This document shows positions 49,250-61,769 of a DNA stretch of 64,000 bases, piece by piece. Each line of letters starts with the position of its first letter. Positions within the stretch are counted from its first letter, which is position 1. Both the position numbers and the translations under genes were made by a program. The DNA is from Alitta virens (Eukaryota > Annelida > Polychaeta > Phyllodocida > Nereididae). The DNA lies in contig OW028584.1 of assembly GCA_932294295.1 (NCBI GenBank), positions 22,227,638 to 22,291,637 on the forward strand. The letters are read 5' to 3'. Below the pieces are notes generated by a model. The model made no database searches. It saw only the letters and a program-made list of their open reading frames with translations, and was not told where the DNA came from.

Positions 49250-49784
49250 ATCAGCACAGTCAGTAATTAGAATATTAAAATCCCCTTAAGTGGCATCAAT
49301 AACCCTGCCCATCAGCAAATGCAAAATGCCAATACAATTATGGAGATAAACTATTGATCTCACTTGAGTTTAGTCATGCCACTTTCTCATCCCATTTTCC
49401 ATATCCGCAACAGCTTAAATTGCACATTAAAGGCAATATGCACTTGATATGCTTTTAGTAAATAAGAGATTCTTGACTTTATTAACTTTATAAGTGTATT
49501 TTAGCCATCTTCATCATATAAAACTACAATGACATATAAATCATTGATAAGAAGCTGCGTGAAAATTAGGATAAACTGTTTGTTTATCTTTTCTCCATGC
49601 CTTCTATGAAGTTCATATGTGTCTCTACTCTCAAAAAATAACCAGGGGTATTTGTACTCTGATTGTTCCTCAGGGGTTATGAAATGTTATATCAAAAATT
49701 TCAATCAACAATTGGCATCGATTTTGTTTTTAACCTGTCTTTAAAAATGTTCAATGACATTTACAGTCAATCAAACACAGACAA

Positions 49785-50050
49785 AACAAAATGGACTGCA
49801 GTTATGTAAAGCTCTTGATGCGATTTAATAAAACTAACAAAATGGACAGCAGTTATGTAAAACTTTTGATGCGATCCAATCAAACTAACAAAATGGACAG
49901 CAGTTATGTAAAGCTTTTGATGCGATCCAATCAAACTAACAAAATGGACAGCAGTTATGTAAAACTTTTGATGCGATCCAATCAAACTAACAAAATGGAC
50001 AGCAGTTATGTAAAAATTTTGAGGCGATCCAATAAAACTAACAAAGAATG
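49785..50050 (+). repeat. 51-bp tandem repeat, five copies, 17-residue open frame
   Basis: The unit AAAATGGACAGCAGTTATGT-AAAACTTTTGATGCGATCCAATCAAACTAAC repeats every 51 bp, starting near 49789. As 51 is a multiple of three, the plus frame reads MDSSYVKLLMRSNQTNK five times (ATG 49791, stop 50064-50066). The minus frame is also open. It lies 0.6 kb upstream of exon 1 of the big gene. No splice or signal features suggest a real protein. Confidence 0.9.
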
Positions 50051-50559
50051 GTTGTTATATACATAAATGTGTATACATTTGAACTTTCTTATCTTTTGTG
50101 TAAATTTGAATCTTATTGTGATATTATGATCAGTATTTGTATATATTTTTGTAAAATTTTAATTTAATATTGATATTGTAATCAGTATTTGTGATTTGAT
50201 CTGTGATTTATTTTCTATCTTTTATGTACTTATATATTCTGCAGGTGTACTTTTAGATAGACGTAGTGAGTAGATATGTGACATATGTATCTAAAAAGTT
50301 GGTTAAATGGGTATCAGTGGATATCAACCTGTTAACATGGATTTAAGCAAAGATTATGTGAATTTGTTGATGATACAATTGACAGTTTTATGAGTATATT
50401 GACATTATCTGTAATACATTTGCTGTGTTAAATAATTTAGTCATTTGAGCAATTTTGAACCAGTAGTTAACCATGGATACGGTTATTAATCAATTCCTGG
50501 AGTTTGCACCAACCCAATTCCCCAGAACAATAGTATCAGGAGTATACTTGTGCACATGC

Positions 50560-51262
50560 AAAATTTTCTTACAGAATTTCGTATGCAAGCTTTCTACAAC
50601 ATATACATCTTCGTTTATGACCCGTATAAAAGTAAAGGTGAAATAAGTTTGTTAAAAGTTCCAGTTTAACATCGATCAGGACGTCTAAATCATTGCATTT
50701 ACTGGATAAACTATACATAGCGCTGCGAGCTTGAATGACTTTTTTCTTCTTTGCCTTCATGAATTTGTTGTCATAGTTAAAAGTAATTATCATCAATATG
50801 ACGATCAGGTACTAGTTCAACGTTTGAGCTATCATATTTAAATTCTCCATATTTTGTTATTTTACCCTCATTAGAGAATATAAAATTTTAGTCTTGCTTG
50901 TATTCACTTTCCATTTCCATTTGCTGCAGCATTTTTCTATAAAAACAAGAGCCTTTGCAGTTCTGCTAAGATAATTGTGTCATCAGCATATAAAAGGGTA
51001 AAAAGGCGAAGATAGCTATCAAAATTGTCATTATGCAACTCAGTAGCAGTTATATTGTAAAGATGTTTCAGACCTTCATAGTAATGACTGAGATATTGTT
51101 CAAAGTCATTCAGGTGCTTGCAAAAAGAATAGCAGATACATTTTCTCCTTGACGAACACCTATATTACAGCATTTTCATATAATTTTTTGATAACCTTTA
51201 ATATTTTGCCATTTATTGTTAGCCCCTATTTTAGATCTGATGTTTGGTTTTTTTTTCACTGA
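50560..51262 (-). pseudogene. LINE-B-type reverse transcriptase remnant
   Basis: The minus strand shows GVRQGENVSAILFAST near 51155, then after a one-base shift NDFEQYLSHYYEGLKHLYN, the catalytic LYADDTIILAEL near 50990, NTSKTKI near 50910, and KKKKVIQARSAMYSLSSK near 50745. This is the palm and thumb order of a LINE RT. At least two stops and a frame shift. Confidence 0.8.
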
Positions 51263-51629
51263 AAATTATAGAACCAGAATTTTCATAAATATGTTCAAAA
51301 TTTGAAAAATTTTCATGATTAATCAACATCTTAAAACACCTTTGCGATATATATACCATTTTGACATCTTGTTCAAGGCTGTACCTTAAATATTGTGTTA
51401 TAATTATTTTTTATCTTAAAATTCAAGATGACCTGTGACATATACCTTTGACCTAAGGTCATTCACACTCATTATATGCTCAAAGACTATACATGACTGA
51501 CTCAAATATTGTTCAATTTCAATGAACCACTCCAAAGTTAACTCTTGTCAATGTTCTCGTCTCTTGCGCTAAAGCAGAGAGACGAGCAGATGGACAAGAT
51601 GGACAATATGGACAAAGGCAAATCACGCA

Positions 51630-51690
51630 TGGCCCACCCCCCCCCCCCCCCCCCTGGAAGTACTACTCCCCCCCCCCCCCGGACGTACAC
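51630..51690 (+). repeat. Poly-C tracts
   Basis: Two C runs of more than ten bases within 60 bp make proline-rich or glycine-rich frames on both strands. Not coding. Confidence 0.9.
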
Positions 51691-52929
51691 CCCGCCCCAC
51701 TTATCAAAAGATTTCTTCATTGGATCAAAAGACCAATGAACTAAAAGACACTTAAACTTTTCATATTTGGATATTTTTGATTTTGTTATTTCCGATTTTT
51801 TCTTTGTAAACTTAAAGAGTCGTACAGAAGTGTTTACGCTTTTAAACAACGACTTTAAATAAACCTTTACATACATACATACAGATGAGCCCATTTAAAT
51901 TTGTGGGAACTCAATTTCTGAACAAAATTACTGGATAGATGCCCTAATAAAATACTGATTTATGTTCTCTAGGGTGTCATGAAAATATACATTAAATTAC
52001 CTCCAGCTAGTTTAACCAGTTTCTGGCAGAAACAGCTCTCATCTTAATGCCACCATTTTTATTTTACTGTGCAAGGCATTCTGGGTTAATGACATCACAA
52101 TTGGCCTGTGATGATGTCATCATTGGCTAATGAGGTCATCACAGTTATGACGACACAATGGTGACATCATAGTCAGGCCTTTCAATCATTCAATATTTTT
52201 GTCAAGCAAGCAAGAAAGAGACAGAAATGGGATTTGAAGTTTTATTTAGATGAAAAGATGTTATAAGTAGGAAATTCGATTTTACACACAGATAAAAGAC
52301 TAGTAGACTACACGATATACGAAAACATAAGTTTTGTTGACATAACAAAAACAGTTGTTTAGACAAGTAACAAACTAAAATACTAGGAGATGAGATTATA
52401 ATAGATATATAAACATTTGAAAATAATATATGAAAATATACATTAAATTAGCTCCAGCGAGAAACAGCTCTCATCTTAATATGGTATATATATCGCAAAG
52501 GAGTTTTTTTCTACATGAAAAGATCTGATATAAAACCACAGGGTGGTCAGGTGGTAGACCGAAACATTGCTGTCATTTGCAAGCACGTCGTGAGGCAGTT
52601 TGTCGGACTAGTCAGGTGGTACAGATGAGGAGAGGCATCTGGTTGACCGACTGGTAGTTTGCACATGATGGGGTCATCCTCTGGACTAACAACATTTGAG
52701 ACTCATTGTGAAAATTATTTGGACTGGTGACAAAATCAGTTATCAGCTCAAGCAGGCTGATAATGTTTTCCGCTTCAGTGATCACCAGGGAGTGATAACT
52801 ATGTCAAACACTGTCGGATTTGTGACACTAGGGCAAACAATAAACCATCTTAGTAGTAACAGCTATGTAATTGCTAAACAAACGGCAACAATTAACACAA
52901 TTAAAACTGCTTCATTACTAAACAACACC

Positions 52930-54650
52930 ACTACTATAAGAGCACCAATATAAGCATGATAAGACCATCTCACAACTAAGCCCACCTCACTATTTAGACC
53001 ACTTCACTAGTGAGTCACCTCATTATTAAGACCTCTTCAATATAAGATCATCTCACAATTTTAGACCACTTTACTGCTGTACAAACACCTCAATATAAGA
53101 CCACCTCACAATTAAGACCAGCTCACTATTTAGACCACTTCACTGGTGAGACACCTCATTATTAATACCTCTTCAATATAAGATCATCTCACAATTTTAG
53201 ACCACTTTACTGCTGTACAAACACCTCAATATAAGACCACCTCACAACTAAGCCCACCTCACTATTTAGACCACTTCACTAGTGAGTCACCTCATTATTA
53301 AGACCTCTTCAATATAAGATCATCTCACAATTTTAGACCACTTTACTGCTGTACAAACACCTCAATATAAGACCACCTCACAATTAAGACCAGCTCACTA
53401 TTTAGACCACTTCACTGGTGAGACACCTCATTATTAATACCTCTTCAATATAAGATCATCTCACAATTTTAGACCACTTTACTGCTGTACAAACACCTCA
53501 ATATAAGACCACCTCACAACTAAGCCCACCTCACTATTTAGACCAATTCACTGGTGAGACACCTCATTATTAATACCTCTTCAATATAAGATCATCTCAC
53601 AATTTTAGACCACTTTACTGCTGTACAAACACCTCAATATAAGACCACCTCACAATTAAGACCAGCTCGCTATTTAGACCACTTCACTGGTGAGACACCT
53701 CATTATTAATACCTCTTCAATATAAGATCATCTCAAAATTTTAGACCACTTTACTGCTGTACAAACACCTCAATATAAGACCACCTCACAACTAAGCCCA
53801 CCTCACTATTTAGACCACTTCACTAGTGAGTCACCTCATTATTAAGACCTCTTCAATATAAGATCATCTCACAATTTTAGACCACTTTACTGCTGTACAA
53901 ACACCTCAATATAAGACCACCTCACAACTAAGCCCACCTCACTATTTAGACCACTTCACTGGTGAGACACCTCATTATTAATACCTCTTCAATATAAGAT
54001 CATCTCACAATTTTAGACCACTTTACTGCTGTACAAACACCTCAATATAAGACCACCTCACAATTAAGACCAGCTCACTATTTAGACCACTTCACTGGTG
54101 AGACACCTCATTATTAATACCTCTTCAATATAAGATCATCTCACAATTTTAGACCACTTTACTGCTGTACAAACACCTCAATATAAGACCACCTCACAAC
54201 TAAGCCCACCTCACTATTTAGACCAATTCACTGGTGAGACACCTCATTATTAATACCTCTTCAATATAAGATCATCTCACAATTTTAGACCACTTTACTG
54301 CTGTACAAACACCTCAATATAAGACCACCTCACAATTAAGACCAGCTCGCTATTTAGACCACTTCACTGGTGAGACACCTCATTATTAATACCTCTTCAA
54401 TATAAGATCATCTCAAAATTTTAGACCACTTTACTGCTGTACAAACACCTCAATATAAGACCACCTCACAACTAAGCCCACCTCACTATTTAGACCACTT
54501 CACTAGTGAGTCACCTCATTATTAAGACCTCTTCAATATAAGATCATCTCACAATTTTAGACCACTTTACTGCTGTACAAACACCTCAATATAAGACCAC
54601 CTCACAACTAAGACCAGCTCACTATTTAGACCACTTCACTAGTGAGACAC
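52930..54650. repeat. 136-bp satellite with 17-bp sub-units and higher-order structure
   Basis: The marker TGCTGTACAAACACCTCAAT recurs every 136-137 bp (53075, 53211, 53347, 53483, 53619 and on), giving about 12.5 units. Each unit is itself eight diverged 16-18-bp modules of the form TAAGACCACCTCACAAT. Units fall into variant types that recur in the order B-C-D-A at 53383-53926 and again at 54062-54605. No promoter or ORF. Confidence 0.95.
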
Positions 54651-54654
54651 CTCA

Positions 54655-54975
54655 TAAATAGAACCACTATCAAACCAGTATCAAAATATAAGAACAACAC
54701 AATATAAGACAATGTCACAATAAAGACAACTCATCATTTACAAGATAGCATTCCAAATCGTATCGACGTCAGCGCCACATCAGCGACGTCAAAACGATAT
54801 AGAAACGACACTGCCCTGATATGGAATGCTATCTGGGTATGACCAGCTCATGATTAAGCCCAGCTCATTTTTAAAACCACTTCATTATGAAGACCACCTG
54901 TTAAAACCACATTACTACTAAGACAACCTCATGACTGCCTCACTTCTAAAGACACCTCATTATCTAGCCACTAAA
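54655..54975. repeat. Diverged edge of the 136-bp satellite
   Basis: Irregular AAGACCACCTC/ACCAGCTCAT modules continue beyond the regular array, as expected for an older array margin. They are interrupted by the short inverted-repeat insert at 54740-54835. Confidence 0.75.
54740..54835. mobile_element. ~95-bp inverted-repeat insert in the satellite edge
   Basis: Ends GATAGCATTCCAAATC and GATATGGAATGCTATC are inverted repeats of about 16 bp with one mismatch. The inside has two GACGTC sites. It contains no satellite module, so it appears inserted. Confidence 0.65.
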
Positions 54976-55638
54976 TTGGAAAAAACTTGACTATTGTATT
55001 TAAATTACTCTTAATTCCATCATTAAGGCCACTTAAATTTGCAATAAATGGGCAGGTTTTACATCAGTTCAAATTTCCATAACATTTGATAATTATAGAG
55101 AGATTTTTATTTCTATGATTTTGAAAAAATAATTATTCTACATACCTGACCAACCAATAATATCATTGTGAAAAAAAAATTCCATGTGCAGTGGAGTACT
55201 ATTGCTTCTGATACACTCATTGCAGACAATATCTATTCTATTTAAAAACCAACCACCTGATGAAAAACAACTTAACAACAATCAATTCTAATAGGGATTA
55301 GATTTCTGTTTGAATTTGTTTTAAGTTGTCTACTCTCATAGTATTAGTAAGTTATTGCCCTTGGGAGGCTGATTTATAATAATAACCCAGCTTTATAATT
55401 CACTTTATTGAACTGAACATTTAAAGGATGGCTCCATTGTATATGCACCATAATATTTTTCTCTGGTATGTCCATTATAATAAAAGTAATCAAGTACTTT
55501 TTACAATAATAATATTAGATCAATGAAATGGGAAGTGATTTGAAATTTGAGTGGCTGGTTATTGTGTATAAAGAGTTTTTGACTTCACCTAATGTAGCAT
55601 TCGATGGCATGTATGTATTCAAATTTAAATATTCTTTG

Positions 55639-55870
55639 GATAGGATAGGATAGGATAGGATAGGATAGGATAGGATAGGATAGGATAGGATAGGATAGGA
55701 TAGGATAGGAAAGGAAAGGATAGGATAGGATAGGATAGGATAGGATAGGAAAGGATAGGATAGGATTTGATAGGATAGGATAGGATAGGAAAGGATAGGA
55801 TTTGATAGGATAGAATAGGATAGGATAGGATAGGATAGGATAGGATAGGATAGGATAGGATAGGATAGGA
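55639..55870. repeat. GGATA pentamer repeat
   Basis: About 230 bp of (TAGGA)n with occasional AAGGA and TTTGA variants. The minus ORFs of repeated SYPIL are repeat artefacts. Confidence 0.97.
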
Positions 55871-55879
55871 TCATGGATC

Positions 55880-58800
55880 ACTTTCTGAGCCAGCAAATTG
55901 CACTTAACGATGAGGGTAGTACACTCCACTTATTTCCATGTAGAAAATATTACTGGTTCTTCATATACTTAGTTATGATTCTAATATGCCCAGCCGAAAA
56001 AACCACATAGTGCATGTAAGTTCTAAGCATAAGGATAATGAGCAATCAATTTTTTTATTTTTTGTAGTAACACTCGTGTGCCCAAGCATATATATCAACT
56101 TGTGCGATGAAACATTTTACAACTTATGCAGTCGCTGAAGCATAACTCCACTTGTTCATTCAAGCATATCACCAGCAATCTTGCACTGGGGTTTTTCTTT
56201 TGTTTATACCACTTCTGCCTGTGCACTGGTGCATATCACTGCTTGGCTCAAAGTCAACTTGTTACCAGTTAGCTAAGTGGTTCATTCTGGATCAACACCA
56301 ATAGAAAAGTTTCCAATGGACAGGCAAAAAGTGTCCCTATTCACCTCAAATTACGATAATTAGCATTATCTAGAGAGGAAATTGAAATACTATGCCTTAT
56401 TAGAGTTAAGTGCTGAGTGCGGCTAATTAGATCATCTAAAAACTTAATTAGTTACATAAGCCGGAAATGCAAATTTTATGGCACCTTAGAGTCATTTTTT
56501 AGAGAATTAGAAATGACCAGTAGGACACTTTTAAGTCCATATAACTTGTGTGTTCATTTTGTTTGTTCCTTTTCTCTCTCTTTGTTACTTAATGTTTTGA
56601 ATTAGCATAACTGTCATGTACAACTAAATAGGTAAATTCTTTTGGTAATATTGGCACTTTCATTTCATCAACAAAAACTGGCAAACATTTTTACTTGTGT
56701 ATGTTGGCTTGGTCAGGACAAGGGATATTAATTGGCAATTTGCATAATGCTCCGCTTTTGGACCACAGTAGTAAAATTGAACAAAATTAAAGCTTATTGC
56801 ACTTAACGAAAAAAATGTTTAATGCTTATAATAGAGACATGTTCAACAACGTTTCCATGTTGTCCTGGTTTGGAATGCTAATGGGGAATGTCCTATTTAA
56901 CCAATTTGACATTGGTATACCAAGCAGTTAAAATTTGACCAAATTCTTCAGAACACCATGCAGTAATATTGAGATATCCAGCAAAGCAACCACTGCAAGA
57001 TGCGAGGTCTGCGCAGCAAGACATTATATACTTCTCTGTCATCAAAGTCATCCTTGTCATAACGTTAGCTCACATCCTTATTGGATTGACTATGCAAGAA
57101 CGAAATGAAGTCATACACAGGTTTGGGAGAGTGGGGTAAGTTGAGCTAGTTTTTGCTTAATTGGGCCTGGGGTCTGAGTGTAATTTAACTGAGAGCGTTT
57201 TCATGGAACAGAAGAAGAAATTAAGGCAGGTGTGACCAGTTTCATCAGCTGAATAGTTTTATTACAAAGGGTAACAGCCATATAATTTGATAACCGTCAC
57301 TACCAAACTTTTCTCACTTGGCTCTAGGGTAATTTTTCCTGTAAAATCCATTTCATCTTGGGACAGGTTTGTGTCTCGCATATTTAATGAGCTAATTTGC
57401 ACATGTTGGATTAATTACCGGAAATAATGATTTAATGCAGAAAAGTATCGTTCATTTGACTATTGAGGGCACGATATATTGAAATTTTGTCAAAAATGAC
57501 CTGTGGTCACATGAAGAAGATTTTAAGATGAGACTTTGCTCGTAAATTATGCAAATTAGGTAAGTCTTAAATTTGCAATTGCTGCTTAATGGAAGCATTT
57601 TTATCAATACAGTATTGATGTTTTTTTTACCAAATTTTGAACGCAATTTGCATATTTGTGAAATTTAAATAACTAATTACATTTTTGCAATATGAAAGGG
57701 CAAACTGACTGCAAAATAAATATGTGCATACCATATCGGTTTGTGAGCAAATATTCAGCATGTTTGCTTGCTTAGGTGCTGACAGTGTGTGGTAATTAAT
57801 CTTCCCTCCAGCAGTCCTCTGAATATATTATCAGCTAATTTGCATAAATAATGAGCAAGAGTCAAAGGCCTTCTGATGACGTTTTTTCTTCTTTGTGTGA
57901 AACGAGCATGTAGCATGCACTTGGGGTTTTATTACATTCTGCATGCAATGAGAGCCTTTTTTACATCTAAATTGAATTCTATGTCAATTTAAGGGTACAT
58001 TATTTTAATTTTTGGTGGTATTTGCAACCTTTACCACTCATTGCCAGTGCCATTGCCATTAAATTTTCAAATGTAAGACTTCAGCTTTAAAGAATGTTAT
58101 TCTTTTGCAGAACAATGAAACCGAGGTAATATTGATTTCTTGATTGTTTTTGATTTAATTCAGGTTCTGACGATTATGTTTCATGTTCTGTTGATGTTCA
58201 GTTGGTGAACTTTTTATATTGATTGAAATGATATATTTGATATTTATTGATAAAAAGTATATACAATCAACATAAAAACATAGGAGGTGTAAAGGCCAAC
58301 AAAGCTTTGACTATTAATAGCCAAAGGCCAGAGGCCGTAGGCCGTATGTTCAAGGTTGCAGGAGCTAGGTGGCAGCACTTACTACGAAACCAGCGACAGG
58401 TGGCAGCACCACGATAATTTTGACTGAGCCTTTTCTGGAATTTAAATCTCACCCATGCGCAATTGTATACAAAGTTTTCCTAACGTTGTTTACGAGATTT
58501 GGTAACATGTGATTTTTATGACATTATGGCACACCATTAGAACTGCGATACAAAAGCGCAGCTTACAAACCAAATTTGGTGAAGATCCGACTAGTAGAAG
58601 CTGAGAAAAGTTTGATTATAGTACAAATTCAGGCCTAGCAAAATCCCAAGCTGCTCGCAGCACCTCCACTCCTCCGTCATTCTATGCACCCCGACTTGCA
58701 CCCCTCCCTTGTGAGCAAGTTGGCAAAATCCTAGCTCCAAGCCGAATCACGGAGTGTATTAATTCTATAGAGCTGGCGGATGTAGAAATAGCACAAAAGT

Positions 58801-59330
58801 AAACCTCTTGCTCTGACTTTTCTCTTCCATTTATGTTAGATTAATGCATTAAATAGTCTAAATTGAACAATTAGTGCTCACTTAGTTAAAAACATATTTT
58901 CTCATGCTAAACCTACTGCTTTGTTTCGCAATTATTTTCTGAAATTGCCGACCGTTTGTTTACATCATGTGACGAAATGGCGGCAATGATCAACAATGAT
59001 CAATTTGCTCGCTTCGGATCTTTCAGCAAAGATTTTACTGACTGAATGTAATGATAACTCATCAATATAGTGTCAAAGGATCCAGTTTAAGGTGAGGAAT
59101 CTTTGGGGCAAGTAGTGAATTTGATGGCTTTACTGTTGAATTACTCGCCAATTTGAAATATGCCAGAACCGTGGCTGTGACATATCAAAAGCCGTCGGAA
59201 CAGCCACATACTAAGCAAAATCCGTGATTTGTATATCAAATATAATTATATATTTTATGTATATGCATTGCATTCAGCGACATAGTGGCCTTCGGCATCA
59301 TGCTTTGGCATTAACATATTAGCACCCTAT
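55880..59330. other. Intergenic DNA, no gene seen
   Basis: AT-rich, with no ORF showing a domain, no RNA gene and no repeat family recognised from the rest of the window. A slightly GC-richer patch lies at 58270-58760. Confidence 0.5.
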
Positions 59331-59334
59331 TAAT

Positions 59335-59660
59335 AGCACTTTTAGTTTTTTTCAACTGAAATTGATAATATCAGGGTCAAGACTGTTCCATACAATTCTA
59401 TTAGCAAAGAAATATTTTCTTACATCAGTCTGGCTATAAAAGTGAAATAAACTGTTACCATGACCTCACTACTATATCTAAAATAATTTTGTATATTCAT
59501 ATCAGTGAATCAGTGAGATGAGTAGACATTTTATGGTATAGAATCAGGTCAGCTTGGATTTTTCGACATTTGTTTAAATTTTGGAGAAACAATCGTTCCA
59601 TGTATGGAATGTCCCTTACAGCCTTCTTGTGAAGTACCGCTGACCTGATTCTATGTTATT
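59335..59660 (-). pseudogene. LINE C-terminal remnant
   Basis: The minus strand shows QRYFTRRL near 59640, then in another frame NSLFHFYSQTDVRKYFFANR followed by IVWNSLDPDIINFS near 59450-59360. The Q-R-x-F-T-x-R-L and F-x-x-R-x-x-x-x-W-N-S-L blocks are the conserved tail of many LINE ORF2 proteins. Stops and a frame change show it is dead. Confidence 0.72.
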
Positions 59661-59819
59661 AATGTTACATGATGAATCACACTAGGTCTGTTTAATATTA
59701 GCATAAGCTTATAGCAGGTTACTTTCAGTGTATATTGTAAATGTTCATGGAGTTATACAGTAAGACAAAGAAAAGATATATATGAGCCTATTTTTTTCAT
59801 ATCTTTAGTAGATGATTAG

Positions 59820-60218
59820 TTGAGCAAGAGCGCAAACTTTCTAATGGCTGATTCTTCAGACATTTACAACACATCAGGCTTGAGTACCGTAAAAGACAAA
59901 GCAGCTTTGTGGGCCAGGGTGAAAGTGCCTGATGGCGATGATCCTTACAAGGAATTTTCTTCAGTTGAAGAAAGACTTACGGCCACAAATTTCCAGGCTC
60001 ATTTGACATACAGGTTGATGTTTAGAACACACTTAGAAAGGAAACAGAAAGTGTATGGAGTCCAAGAAGACATTGGTATCAGACTGTCACAGATGTGCCC
60101 AGAGATGAAGAGGATGAAGATGTCAAGGAAGATGACAAGAGAATCTGCGGGAGAGTTGTCAAGAAGACAAATTTTATGTTTCATTTGTAATAACAAAGAA
60201 AGATGCAAAGTCTTATAA
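59820..60218 (+). CDS. Short unassigned ORF (132 codons)
   Basis: The ORF begins MSKSANFLMADSSDIYNT and contains KDKAALWARVKVPDGDDPYK and a final CFICNN pair of cysteines. The codons look less AT-biased than the surroundings. A second in-frame ATG at residue 9 (MADSS) is also plausible. I do not recognise the family. It could be an exon or part of a degraded transposon gene with a Cys-x2-Cys motif. No splice partner was identified. Confidence 0.3.
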   Translation: MSKSANFLMADSSDIYNTSGLSTVKDKAALWARVKVPDGDDPYKEFSSVEERLTATNFQAHLTYRLMFRTHLERKQKVYGVQEDIGIRLSQMCPEMKRMKMSRKMTRESAGELSRRQILCFICNNKERCKVL

Positions 60219-60841
60219 TTGCTACTGGTGGTCTCGGCTGATGCTCTGAAGACAGGGCTTTCAAGAAACTGCAGGACCAAACGGATTTGAGAAATGTACC
60301 TGGAGACAAATTTGAAGGGGCAGCCATGAGACTTAAAGTTGTACTGTCTGTCAAATTTGCAATTTTCTAAGACGCTATCAAACAGTTGAAAATTATCTTT
60401 ATTAATCAAGGCACACTAAATTTGTGTGAATTAATGATTTTACAAGAAATTAATAACTTAAAAATAAATTATACATTGAGAGAAAATCCAGACCAATACA
60501 TTGGAAACACAATGGAAATTACATCATCACCATTGTTCAGTATTTTGACGTCATCAATGGGTTTGTTTACATATTGAGTTTTTGATGGCATGAAAAACTA
60601 ATATTTATATTATTTATTGTAAATTAAAACTAAATTGTTGTGCAAAAGTGAGTATGTAATGGTGAAAAATATCATGAAACAAAAAGGCAGTATTGATTTA
60701 TATCATTATTTTAATGTGCAAATTTGACAGACAGTGCAACTTTAAGGGTGGATCTCAAATAGCTGTAAAATTATGAAAATTCTGTGGTTGATACGTAGAC
60801 ACTAAGTTGATATATAAGCCAAGGATGCTTCAAGAAAGAAG

Positions 60842-61395
60842 GGACATGGTTAATTGTGCGTCGCATACGCCAACACATACGTAGCCATGCGATTCATGGA
60901 TATCCTGCAGATCGTACATAGCTTACGTCCACTGTACACGGAAAGAGAGACGGAGTTGTTACGACGTATACGTACACTATGTATGGTCCAAGTTATGCGA
61001 CATATAATCCGCTTTATCAACAACGGAAGTGAAAAGACAATACTCAAATCAAAATAAATAGCCAAAACTGATGGCCGCAACCACATACAATACGTGGTAG
61101 TCACCGTTCGATCAACGTTATTGTAGACTCTTTCGTCGTCTTCCGTAGATATTGACTTTTCCATACTTCGCTTACTTGGTTTCCATAGAAACTGACGGAA
61201 GCCATCAAAACTGACAGAAGGCGACATAAGACTCACGTTTGCATTGGCGTATGCCATGTATGATCCGCCAACTGCGGCGCATGCTCCAAGTATTAATTGC
61301 ATAATAATCTTTTCAACCAATACGGCTCGTTTCACGGAATTTTCATGCATGTTTAAATATTTCATCGCTACAGCTACGTCAGCGAGGGAAGGCGA
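60842..61395. other. Possible transposon fragment with opposed similar ends
   Basis: GCATACGCCAA followed by (C/T)(A/G)CA(T/A)ACGT occurs on the plus strand at about 60863 and on the minus strand at about 61248, so both strands carry an A-Y-A-N start within longer ORFs (60854..61057 plus, 61365..60850 minus, 171 codons). Local base composition is richer in CG than around it. No known domain. Confidence 0.35.
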
Positions 61396-61769
61396 AGTTA
61401 ACCCACATGATCTTTAGTAATCACACATAAACCCACGGAACGATTTCTGTGGCCGTTTTGACACTTTACGTCCACGATTCTGGCTGTGTGGAAAAAATCC
61501 GCTTTAATCTTCTTCTGAGTGGACAGAAATTTGATGTGTTTGCTGTGCACGTGTACTAGCAAAGAAAAGAAGGGGCCTTTCAGGAAGAAAGGTTGTGACC
61601 ACAGAAAAGGGTCAATCAATGCCACAAGGCAAAGACTGGAATGCCTTTCTGAATATCGGTCAAAACAAACAGAATTGATTACCTATCTTTGCTAATTACT
61701 ACAAGACTGACTCAGTGAGATAAACTCTTGACATCCCACAAGTAATTACAGAATCCAACAATACCTGGT

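Noticed and set aside
52080..52170. TGATGTCATCA/ATGACATCA palindromic cluster as a MITE
   Set aside because: Short inverted pieces are visible but no consistent arms or borders could be drawn.
55515..55929. Two long minus-strand ORFs of repeated SYPIL
   Set aside because: They come from a GGATA pentamer tract open in several frames. There is no domain or start context.
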